DNA of 39,413 nucleotides from Phaeoceros laevis. Lineage: Eukaryota; Anthocerotophyta; Anthocerotopsida; Notothyladales. Where the stretch lies: contig JBNGIQ010005030.1 in assembly GCA_049999765.1 (NCBI GenBank), forward strand, positions 1 to 39,413, given 5' to 3'. Below the pieces are notes generated by a model. The model was not told the origin of the DNA and ran no database searches. It saw only the letters and a list, made by a program, of their open reading frames with translations. Positions 21,909-31,670 of the stretch are shown in pieces. The position numbers were made by a program, and so were the translations under genes. Numbering within the stretch: position 1 is the stretch's first letter; every line of letters starts with the position of its first letter.

Positions 21909-23645
21909 ATGTGGGGGACCTTCACTCAAACTGAGTCCGATTGGCAACATGCAGAACCTCAGAAAGACGATTGCAGCGTGGACGGAAAGAGTGCCTGTTC
22001 AAGTGCTCCTCGACGCCATGTGCAATCGCTGCTGTGGAGTGACTTGCTGGCTCTTATCAAGCCTCCAGAGCAGCCAGTTGTGAGAGCCGTCATCGGAAGC
22101 AGCCTGATTGAGGAAAATGAGCTGCTTTTTCAGGAAGCGGATGCGCTGGAGGAAATCTTGCAGGGGATCGAAGCGGAGACGCAGCACCGTCTTTCTTCCC
22201 ACCGCCTCTTTGACACACCGGCCAGGCTATTGTTGGAAAGAGAAATTCAAGTGCTTCTGCAGTCATGCTCCCGTGTTCCTGCGGAGCTGCAAGGTGCTGG
22301 TACTGCCAGTCAGGGCGTGGTTGCTGCCGGATCGTCTGCCTCGTGCGCACAGCCGGTTCAGCCAGCGCAAAGATCAGCTTCTGCCAGAAGTGTGCCCCGA
22401 GAGACTGCTCAGCCTGAGCATGGCAGGGCTGTAACCCGGGACAACAGCAGGAAAAGTATCAACAGGTCTCCAATGTCCACAAGGCTGGTGGAGACTCCTG
22501 ATCTTGGGAAACTGGATTTGCGAGACTGCCAAGCCGCCGAGGCTCTTGATCCTGCCAAGGCGGGCCGCCTTGTCGACAGTCCAGTTGACAAGCGTGTTGT
22601 GAGTTACATCATCGGCAAGTCGGTCTTGCAGGACAGGGCGAAGTCCTTGGATAGCTGGACCTCGAGAACAAATTCTTCAAGGTCTCTTTCCTCTGACCCT
22701 AGCAGTAGCAACAATGAAGTACCTCGATCTAGGGCATCGTCGGCACTCTCGACAGCACCCTGCAACAGTGCTATGGTGGTTGATTGCCTCAAACCGTACT
22801 TGAACTGCTACGACATTGATGTTGTGGCTGACAAGATCCGGCATGCTTTGGCTTCGGAGCGCGTAATGTCTCTCTTCTTGCTCTGCGTGTTTGGAGTGAA
22901 AGCGGCAGGTGAGTGTCTGTTGCTGTTCGCTGAACGCTTTGTTGCTGCACAGGCTGTCCTTCTTGAGGACGTTACTTATTTGAGGGATTGCCTTGAGCGG
23001 TCAACGGAACTGTATTCATGTGTGAGTAACCAGGCCCAACAGGACCTCGCAAATTCATCGAAACCTTCACCAACCTCTGAACTCAGTTTCATTCCAGGTT
23101 GCAAACCCCGATGTCAGGTGCTGTGAGAGGTTCATCCTGCTGCTCAGACACGATTTGGGAATAACGTTGCCTGTCGCACTAGTCGTAATTGGCCTGTGCA
23201 ACAGACCACCGTCAATGTGGCCCAAGGATGCTTTTCTCAAATTTTGCACCTTTCAAACTGCTGCTGACAGGTGAAGAATGCCCCTCCATCCCTAGGTGAA
23301 CTTAGAGACTGCGGGAAGAGCCTTGAGCGGCGGCTGCATTCAGAGATGCAGCTGGACAAAATGAACAAAGTACCCGGAACTCGAGTGGGGAGGCCGTCAA
23401 TGCATGTAATGCAGCAGGAACCGGACGGGCTGAAATCCAGGACTGTTGACGTAAAAAATCCCCTTCCCAAACTAAGCATCCCCTCAAAGCCAGACATCCC
23501 TCTTCCAGGGCTTAGGAAAGACAGCCTCCAACTGTCCTTCAGGCGAGGAGGCCTTGGAGCAACCGGAAGTCTGCGGACTCAGAGAGAACCCATTTCAAAG
23601 AAAGAAGCCTTTCGAAGCAGCAACTCTTGTGGGCACATCAGCTAA
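21909..23645 (+). CDS. CCDC24-like coiled-coil protein (putative ciliary)
   Basis: Three exons: 21909-22862, 22953-23021 and 23271-23645, giving 465 residues. Three blocks match, in order, my recollection of animal CCDC24. An N-terminal block (about 40-118) has a Trp, V(R/K)..IG, an acidic helix and a LL.REI.VLL helix. A central block (about 291-336) has LN..DID.VA..IR.AL.SER followed without gap by A.LLED..YLR.CLE. A C-terminal block (about 346-367) is PPSLGELRDCGKSLERRLHS. The linker (about 120-285) is Ser-rich and disordered-looking. Intron 1 (90 nt) is in frame and stop-free, so the unspliced reading adds 30 residues; removing it gives the gapless central block. CCDC24 is uncharacterised but restricted, as far as I know, to ciliated lineages. 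A cilium or sperm role is inference. Confidence 0.68.
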
Positions 23646-24135
23646 GTGGCGAGTCATGGTGACCACATTCCGCTGATCTTGAGCGGGTCATGGTCACCAC
23701 ATGTAACTCCAATGATCCGTAACTGTAGTGTGCACGGATGCATCAAATAAAGGCATACGCAACGCAAATTCAACCTTTCACATATTCAAATTGGTGAGAG
23801 AACCTTTCACATATTGGTATAGGTGGGGAAAACTTAGGAGGGGTGTTTATTTCCGGTGATTGGCAGGGTACAAGGTTGCCCTAGAATCCCAGATACTCCC
23901 GACTCGAGAGATGGGAAAAACATTCAAACATGTTTGCAAACTAGCATGCAGCGAGCTGGCTGGCTCAACAAAGCCAACACCAAAATAGGATATAATTTAA
24001 GGAAAAAATCAAACAATTCCAACTTCACAGACTATATTTTGTAGCTTTAAGCTACTTCAATACTAACATTACCTCCTGAAAAGTTTCTCACAAGAGTGAG
24101 AACAGATATTATCTGCAGTATGGAGAAAACTTCAC
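23646..24135. other. Convergent 3' spacer
   Basis: 490 bp between the stops of two convergent genes. An AATAAA at 23746-23751 could end the CCDC24-like transcript. A 16-bp direct repeat of GTCATGGTSACCACAT lies at about 23653 and 23687 (S is G in one copy and C in the other). Confidence 0.5.
23746..23751 (+). terminator. Candidate polyadenylation signal for CCDC24-like gene
   Basis: AATAAA about 100 bp after the stop codon at 23643-23645. Confidence 0.4.
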
Positions 24136-25010
24136 TCATCCTGGAATTGTCCTGTCTGTAGTCAAATTCAATGATGTCCAAACATTTTTTTTATATTCAC
24201 CTTCCAATACATTTTTATTCCTTGCAAACTTGAACTTTCCTAGCCCATTAGGCTTGTTCTTCAAAAATGTTCCTTCGTATACATTTCCATCACGGAGAAC
24301 CCACTCACCTTTCGTGAACTTTCCCTTTTCCCATGTTCCACAAAACTGCACAAACAAATATTACATAGCTTGAGATCTTGATATAAGTAAACTCACTTAG
24401 GTTTTATGATATTAAAAAATCACCTGACTCATTGTCTCTTTGAAGTAATAAGTGCCTATCCCATGTTTGTGATCTTCTTTCCATTCCCCTTTGTAAAAAT
24501 CTCCATTTGGGTAGGTGTATGTTCCTAGTCCATACTTTTTATCCCCCATCCATGTTCCTGGATGAAGATCATACAACAAATTATGTATATAATAATTTAT
24601 TATAGAATTGTACCTATATTAAGGCAACTCACCTTCATATGTGCTTTTGTCCGGATAAGTCATAATTCCATATCCAGTTCTTTGATTTTCTGCATACATG
24701 CCATCGTATTTGGCTTGCTTTTTTTTCTTCGCCAAAAAACTATAAATGCCCTTGCCTTGCTTTACTCCTTTCTCCATCCAACCAACATAAGTATCTCCAT
24801 TTGGGTATGTGCAAGTGCCTTCGCCCTGGGGCAAATACTCTTCCAGAAGTGTCCCGCTCCATTCCTATGATAGATGTACATATTAAATAAGGTTGTTGTT
24901 ATTGTAAGAGTTGGCCCTAAATCCACTCCGTGTAAGTCCAAAATACGCACTATTTTTGGCTCTTCTTCCTCTCCTTCTTCTCCCTCATCATCCTCATCGT
25001 CATCGGCCAT
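24136..25010 (-). CDS. MORN-repeat protein, radial spoke head RSPH1-like
   Basis: Four exons on the minus strand: 25010-24951, 24864-24633, 24557-24424 and 24345-24136, giving 211 residues with phases that match. A highly acidic N-terminus (MADDDEDDEGEEGEEEE) precedes five to seven MORN units of the form G.G.Y.YP.GD.Y.G.W, for example GEGTCTYPNGDTYVGWMEKG and GLGTYTYPNGDFYKGEWKED. The last units (GTWEKGKFTKGEWVLRDG, then a FLKNKPNGLGKFKF stretch and LEGEY) align with the C-terminal MORN end of RSPH1 (N.P.G.GK..F......GEY). RSPH1 and Chlamydomonas RSP1/RSP10 sit in the radial spoke head of motile axonemes, so expression in spermatogenous cells is expected. Plant PIP5K also has MORN units but adds a kinase domain, absent here. 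The family call is firm; the RSPH1 call is moderate. Confidence 0.72.
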
Positions 25011-25779
25011 TTACTTAGCTTATTTGTCGCTCAAGAGCACATGCAAAGTTGGGTGTCAAAATCCACTTGTACTTAGCTTCTTAGTTGCTCGGGAAGAACT
25101 TAATAAGTTGGGAGTCCAAATCCACTTGTAGTGTGAACCTTTTGTTAGGTATACATCAGTGCTTTAAGATCCCTAGTTATTTTAGGGTTTAAAGCTTACA
25201 CAAACTTTTTTGCAACCGTCTCCTAGTTATCTTATTCCTGCATCAACTCCTACCATCTATGCCATTTTTGCACATACAATTGAAGTGTTGCACGCCTTGC
25301 TAGATTATGTTATACATGTTTGGAGGGGCGTGCATATGTCAAAACCTCATCTGATAAGCTTGAAAGTAGTACTTTTCGTTTTTAATTTGATGCAATTCAC
25401 TATAGAATCGTTTTTCAGTTTTTGAGTTCTACAAGCTGGAAAAGTTCAGTATTCAAAGAAATGATTATTGCTAAAAAAGATTTTTTGGTATTTCTAGTAC
25501 TAAAATTTGCTACACCATGCACTTGAGCTTGTTACATGTAACTTGAATATTACAAATGGACAATCATGGAAGGTAAGGGAAAATGTACTGAACCCTTACT
25601 GTACCTTCTATGTTTTATTTGATTCTAAGTTGAATATCCTTTGGCATACTAAAGTGGAACTTCTTGTGACCCTTAGCTGGTTGTAATTGATTAGTACATG
25701 AGTTTTTATTCTCAGTGTACTGTTCTTTTCTTACTCGGTAGGCACATTTCAAGTTTCAAATGTTAAGTAACTAGTTATC
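25011..25779. promoter_or_regulatory. AT-rich divergent region
   Basis: 769 bp between the start of the MORN gene (minus) and the start of an unresolved plus-strand gene. No coding sequence recognised. Confidence 0.4.
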
Positions 25780-26794
25780 ATGGCGGATAAAGATCCAACT
25801 AGAATGTCGCAAAATCGCGCAAGTTCCAAAGAACCCGTTCACAAACGACTAGATATAAATAAGGATATGAAGGCAAAGTCTCATATATCTCCGGTACCAC
25901 CCCCGAAGGAAAAGAAGTTCAAAATTTGGCGCCCTTAAGGTCATGGAATATGTGCGCCTAAGCTTATATGAATTGATTCATTTCCTGCAAAAGGAATATG
26001 TATGCTCTTTCTATATGGAGTATTGGAGAGATACTTGAGCTTGGATTTTGGAGCTTGATATGCATTCCAGACTGCAAGCTTTAAGCTAAATCATGCACGG
26101 TACAATTAAAAATGAAAAAAAGAGATATCAATACATCTTCCTCTATTAGATTTGCTCTCAAAATTTCAAAGGATGTTGTTAAACATAGAAGAGGCTTTAG
26201 CTTTAAGACCCCTTGGAAAAGAAGCAAAACATCTTTTGATACTTGACTATGGAGATCCATTGCTTACGAGATATTTGCAATTCAACAATATTTTGCAAAT
26301 TGAAGCATACATGTCTTTTCATCATGATATTGTTCGGCCACTAGAAAATAACTCTTTAGGTTTTTAATTTTTTAATAATGAGTAAAATGTATGCAAGTAG
26401 CTTTTTTTGACTCCGCATCATTAAATGGCCATGACATATGAATATTATCTTGAAAAATACATAGATTGTATCAAGTTGTATTTAAAACCCCTGTACTGAT
26501 TCTGTTTGTTTTCCTTCCATTGTGATATTTACCAACTTAAAGCAAATTGATAGTAACACTGGAATGCCAAGGACTCGTATTCCTGTGTTCCTGAACTGGA
26601 TGAGATTTAACCCGTTGAGTGGAACCAAGAAAATGGCAAGGCCCGGAAAGTTCAACTTTTTTAAAGTCATGAACACCAATTTTTTCGAAGAGCGAAGGAT
26701 GAAAAGAAAAAACAAAAACTTGCGAGATCGTGTTTTTGAGATTTCCCAACCAATTGATATAAAGTCAAGAAGTAAAACCCCCCAAGATTCATAG
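25780..26794 (+). pseudogene. Unresolved AT-rich multi-exon gene or pseudogene
   Basis: Several protein-like stretches lie on the plus strand. The first starts with ATG at 25780, begins MADKDPTRMSQNRASSKEPV and runs 52 residues to a TAA. The frame then continues protein-like (GHGICAPKLI, stop, IDSFPAKGI). A second stretch at 26150-26359 follows a CTATTAG acceptor and includes RPLGKEAKHLLILDYGDPLL. A third, at 26543-26794, reads RIPVFLNWMRFNPLSG, then a basic segment ending TPQDS and a stop. No splice scheme joins the first stretch without a break, so it may be a pseudogene or have unseen introns. No family is recognised. Composition matches the neighbouring MORN gene. Confidence 0.3.
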
Positions 26795-28369
26795 TCACGT
26801 CACAAATTTGAATACAAAGTGTGTGCGTGTGAGTGTTTTCAGAGGTTTAAGGGGTCCCCTACGCTTATGACAACACCCCTTGCTCTTAGTGTGCTCTTTT
26901 TAAAAAGGCGTATGTTTAGTCAAAATAAGGATGCTGCGTTACTAGTACTATATATTATAGATAATTGCTTAATATAAAACTTCTAGAAACAAGAAGTTCA
27001 TAAAACCTAATAACCTATGAATAAAGCTCAATAAACTTGCACAGTACTTAGATAAACTCACACGATAATACGTTAAGGAAAAAATTCAACACAAAGTGCT
27101 TGGAAAACTTTAAAAGACTTCCATGAGCGCATTGAAGAGATAGAAATGGCTATAAAAATGCATGAAAATGGAAAACAATAGGTTGGTGTTGAAACTCACA
27201 AACAATGGGAAGATCCTAAAATATGAAGAGAAAGTTCAATATACCAATTTTATATTTTGGTGGTGATATGCATGATATTTTTGCTTATGCTATATGTTTA
27301 TTTCATATTAAAGCTCCTATTTAATATTGAAAAATAGGATGATCCTCAGCCTCAAATAGCTTAATTCAATAATATTCACACATATATAATCTTTAATAGC
27401 ATTAAGAAAATTCATAAAATATGTAAATTCTAATTTTATTTGTTAAGAAAACTAGTTGTAATTTGTAAGGCCAGGATAATGACATGAGTTACATGATATC
27501 TTCTAGAGCCTAGACATCTTCATTTTAAAAATATCGCACATGATTTTAGAAACGTAAGTAAGTACATTAGGGTTGTCCAGTTGTCTTCTCCATAGGTATT
27601 GTGGGGCGCGTAAAGCTGCCAACAAGGACACTAACAAGAGACACGCTATCAGAAGGGAGAAAAGGGGTAACGCAGATAAGGTCGTGGTATGCCCTTTCAT
27701 TCTCCTTTGCTTCACTGTCCACTTGCTATCTAGTTCAAGTTGTCCTGCCTCAGCGCTCCCAGTCCCTTCGCCCACCTTCGCTCTCCGTGCTGCCGCCGTC
27801 CGCTTTCCTGCCCTAGCTGTTCCTCCTTCCTGCGCCTGGGGGTTCTGTGAGGAAGTGGTGAGATCCCTGTGAGCGGTGTCCGCCACGGAAGTAAGGGTTT
27901 TATGGAGCCTTGTGATTTTGCCAGGGAGCCTTTGTAGAGGGTTTCGCTGAAAGAGACAGCTTTCATGCATCTGAGGCAATGGTGCTTGGGGGAGCCAGAG
28001 GGGGAGCAACTTGTGATGTGTTTAGCCATGCTTGCTTTTGCGACAGTGGGCAGCATACGGAGGACAAGCGAGCCGGGCCACAGCTGCTGGTGGGACTGCT
28101 TCCCGAGTCGTGAGCTGCGTGTAGAGCCCCGTCCCTGCATCCCTATCTCGTCTTATATTTGAACAAATCGGGTGCGCGAGGCTGCTCTTGCTATGGACGC
28201 TGCTGTCTTGGCCTGCATCCGCGTATATTCCAAGCTTTTGTTGTCATACTACAAGGGTTTCAGTCTGAGGGAGCGTCAGGGGGATCTGTGCTGTGGCTGG
28301 TAAGGGGCGGCTGGGGGAATCGGGTGGAGGGATTAGCTTGAAGACACGGTGTGGACCGCCTGCGCCAGC
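26795..28369. other. AT-rich spacer and leader of HSP20-like gene
   Basis: 26795-27550 is AT-rich with no gene seen. From about 27560 the sequence becomes GC-rich and CT-rich and probably includes the promoter and 5' UTR of the gene at 28370. An opposite-strand frame of 168 codons (27503-28009) lacks recognisable domains. Confidence 0.45.
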
Positions 28370-29911
28370 ATGACAGAGGCGCTGTTGACATCTTTGTCCA
28401 TGGAAAGTCCCTCCACGTTGTTGTCCATGGAAACAAGCAGTACGCATCACGCAGAGCAGGGGGAGTGCGACGTGCAGCGGCAGGGGATGGTGCAAGGTCG
28501 ACCCCCCGATATCAACCTGCCGCTGGCGGTGGAGATAATCAGCAACTCAGAGCAGTGGGGAGGTGGCGTCAAAATTTTAGACTCTGCCTCACTGGATGCG
28601 AGCCTCCACGAGTCACCTGGAAGCCTCACCCCCTCCAAGGGCCGCCGCTGGATCCGCAGAGGAGACACGATATGGGGAGCCTGGTTTTTCTTCAATCACT
28701 ACTTCCGCCCTGTACTGACGGACAAATGCCAGAACAAGATGAACAGAAACGGCACTATGGTGGGACCTCTTGAAAGATCAGATCTGCGTCTGGACCTTTT
28801 CCTGGTGCAGCATGACATGGAGAACATGTATATGTGGGCCTTCAAGGAGCGACCGGAAAATGCCTTAGGAAAGATGCAGCTGAGGAGTTACATGAATGGT
28901 CATGCAAGGTTTGGAGAACCTCAGTTTCCCTTCAGTGCTGACAAAGGTTTTTCCCGCTCCCACCGTATGCAGAGGAAGCATTACCGAGGTCTTTCCAACC
29001 CGCAGTGCGTTCATGGAGTCGAGGTTGTCAGGGCTCCCTGCTTTGAAGATGTCGGTAAAGAGGACCAGAAGCGGTGGATGGAGCTGACAGGCCGGGAACT
29101 GAATTTCACGATTCCCCCAGATGCGGAAGCTTTTACTGATTGGCGGAACATGAATAACACCGAGGTAGGCGATGTCGACAGGTCGGGCCACCCGTCCCCT
29201 AGCAAGCTTGCCAATGGTACGTCTGTGAAGAAGAACTCAGTGGCTTCTAGGACAAGCAAGTTAATCAGTGAGAGCAGCATCACCTTGAACTTAACAAAGT
29301 CGCTAGCATATCATAACAGCGACGATTACTCTGGAAGCAGCAAGAAGAAGAGGAAAGGGACAATTAGCAATGGGCCTGACGTGGATTGCGTTCCTAGCCT
29401 ATCGTTTTCAGGAGAAGATACGGAGCAAACCTCTGCACCTCCGTGGTGGCGTTCGAATTTTGCTGGGGCGATGAGTCAAGCTTCTGGTCCTGTTACAGCG
29501 GCGAAGACTGTATACGAAGACGAGAAAGGATATCTTGTGATGGTGAGTTTACCCTTTGTGGATATGCAGCGGCTGCGAGTATCATGGAGAAATACTGCTA
29601 CCAATGGCATCGTGAAAATCCACTGTGTGAGTACAGCAAGGGCACCAGTTCTTAACCGAGGAGAGCGGACTTTCAGGCTGACAGATCCCAATCCGGAGCA
29701 CTGCCCACCTGGAGACTTTGTGCGGGAGATAGTTTTGGCAACAAGGATCCCAGACAACGCCGACTTGAAAGCTTATTACGTGGAGGCCTGCGCAGGATTG
29801 GAGATCATTGTCCCAAAGCATAACGTGTTTTCGGAGGAAAGGGAAGTGCGTGTGTTTCTGCAACGTCAGATGAACAACAGTGAGCTTCTGCTCTCCTGCC
29901 ACCCAGCATAG
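28370..29911 (+). CDS. Plant HSP20-like protein with C-terminal alpha-crystallin domain
   Basis: A 513-residue uninterrupted frame. The Met at 28370 is chosen because the frame upstream has only a GTG. Residues about 93-260 form the conserved plant-specific N-terminal part (GDTIWGAWFFFNHYFRPVL, LDLFLVQHDMEN, RELNFTIPPDAEAFTDW). A Ser/Lys linker carries a KKKRK nuclear-localisation-like motif (325-329). Residues about 381-484 are an alpha-crystallin-like fold (YEDEKGYLVMVSLPFVDMQR, the .G.R.F.L strand, a GDFVREI.L segment and an LEIIVPKH end). The layout matches the uncharacterised Arabidopsis HSP20-like group I recall around AT1G20870/AT1G76440, related to the IDM2/IDM3 anti-silencing proteins. 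A role in chaperoning or chromatin is inference. It is far larger than canonical small heat-shock proteins (15-25 kDa). Confidence 0.8.
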   Translation: MTEALLTSLSMESPSTLLSMETSSTHHAEQGECDVQRQGMVQGRPPDINLPLAVEIISNSEQWGGGVKILDSASLDASLHESPGSLTPSKGRRWIRRGDTIWGAWFFFNHYFRPVLTDKCQNKMNRNGTMVGPLERSDLRLDLFLVQHDMENMYMWAFKERPENALGKMQLRSYMNGHARFGEPQFPFSADKGFSRSHRMQRKHYRGLSNPQCVHGVEVVRAPCFEDVGKEDQKRWMELTGRELNFTIPPDAEAFTDWRNMNNTEVGDVDRSGHPSPSKLANGTSVKKNSVASRTSKLISESSITLNLTKSLAYHNSDDYSGSSKKKRKGTISNGPDVDCVPSLSFSGEDTEQTSAPPWWRSNFAGAMSQASGPVTAAKTVYEDEKGYLVMVSLPFVDMQRLRVSWRNTATNGIVKIHCVSTARAPVLNRGERTFRLTDPNPEHCPPGDFVREIVLATRIPDNADLKAYYVEACAGLEIIVPKHNVFSEEREVRVFLQRQMNNSELLLSCHPA

Positions 29912-31670
29912 TAACAAAGTAAGAGCCGATGCAAGCTAGTGTGGTTGTGCTGCCCTACTGCATGCAGTCTAGGGTCATACTCTCTATGCCCTAGGATGTG
30001 TATTGTAGATACTTTCCATTTGAATCACATGGAACAACAGTATCTTCCCAGCACCTGACGATTTTGACACTTTTGCAGCGAAGTATTCAGGTCTTGCTGT
30101 ATGGCTTTTTGACACTTTTGCTGCAAAGTATTCATGTCTTGCTGTATGACTTTTGCCTGTCTTCAAACTTCTTGTGGCCCAACTTTTTGTGCCTTTTTGG
30201 GGCACAGTTGTCCACCGTTTGCTGAGGTTGGAGGCTGCACTGCAGGGTTTGCTGTTGGATAAAGCCACGTGAAATGCACTCTTTCCAGGCTCCACATGCT
30301 CCAGCATCATGCCATAATGCTCTTGGTTCATTCCTTGCTTCTGTGCACAGGTGGAACATGCGGTGTGGGTAGTTGTCGATTTTCAAGTTCTTCCAGTTGT
30401 TTTCAAGGTGGTGGCTACATGAAGCCTATGCTTCGGCAGGTAATAATTAGCGTTGCTTATTTTCGTAGCCTTTGTTTCGTAGTACTGCACTTGTGTCGTG
30501 GTCTCACTTCTTTGTGAACTCACTGGCAGCTCCCTGGCCCCATCGGAGGTAGTGGAGGGCTTCTCTACTAGGTAGGGAGTTAGCGTCAGCATTGGCATCA
30601 CCTACCACGTGATTTGTTTGGGATAGATAAAGCCAGCAGTTGTATCATTCTAATAAGATACTGGACCTGTATAAGAAACTTTGGGGAGCGGGGACACAGT
30701 GCTTTTGTTTTCTAAATTTTTTTTCTCATCCATCGTTTTAGCCTTTAGGTCGTAGAAGCTATAAAAAACTAACCGTACACAGTGTCACGGTCAGTTACGC
30801 CGCCGCCGGTCCTACGGCATACCCGACGATGCACAAATCTCATATCGCCAACCAGCTATATTTGCCAATGTCGCCGTCGGGGCGTTGCCCAACTAGCCTT
30901 GCTGTAACTCGAATCGCCATGTAACTTCTATTGTAGAGATAGATCTGTTTCGAGTCTGAATAGCATGAGCACCCTATACGTGTCAGCTCAGAGCACCTCC
31001 ATGCTGCCAGGTGTGCAGGGTTCAAACAAGCTGTCGCCCTGCTTGACGTCGTGGAGCTGGAGCGCCTGCGATTGTTTCAGCTCCGGAGGGGCTCCGGAGC
31101 TAGCGTCTTTCTGTTGCGAGTTGCAGACCCCAATTCAGGACTAGCACAGTTTTGGACGTGCTTTGCAAACTAGAGCAATCCCGCTACAAGAAACTGGCCC
31201 AAAGAATGGCCATCCCTGCTCTACAAGCCATTGCTCGCCACAAACGGGATGCAGCATCAACGCTGTTGGGCGCCCAACAACTGGTGGGCATGCCCATGCC
31301 CTGGAGCGGAATTTAAATCTGGCCGCTTGGCAATGGATATACCCACGCTCCACATTCGTGCCTTGCAGTTGCGCATCAGCCAAGCTTGGGATACCGGCCA
31401 ATTCAATTGGCAGTGCACTAGAGCGCCAGGACTTGTTGTGGAGTGGAACAGTGGCGGCAATGTTTCTTGAATCCCACATTGCGATGGGCCCGGGACTGCA
31501 GGAAGGATACGAAGAGCTTCCGCTCTGCCGGCTTCAGGCACAAGGAAAACTAAGGAGCCCCTGTGCCTGAACAACTTCTACAAACCTGGTTCAGTGGATG
31601 CGCAGCTGACAGTCTTGGATAAGCGGATTGGAGGGTCTGCTCAGTCTACATCCAACCCCACCTTGCACCA
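29912..31670. other. 3' region and spacer before PPR remnant
   Basis: Begins with the 3' UTR of the HSP20-like gene, including a 45-bp tandem duplication. No gene is supported in 30160-31670. A plus-strand frame at 31163-31570 has no recognisable domain. Confidence 0.45.
30062..30151. repeat. 45-bp tandem duplication in 3' UTR
   Basis: Copies at 30062-30106 and 30107-30151 share GACACTTTTGC, GAAGTATTCA-like and GTCTTGCTGTATG blocks with few changes. Confidence 0.88.

Noticed and set aside
27503-28009. Minus-strand frame of 168 codons upstream of the HSP20-like gene
   Set aside because: No recognisable domain, overlaps a CT-rich leader-like region of the opposite gene, and composition follows local GC.
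31163-31570. Plus-strand frame of 135 codons
   Set aside because: No domain, with competing frames on the other strand. It might be a decayed 5' part of the PPR gene, but nothing shows that.
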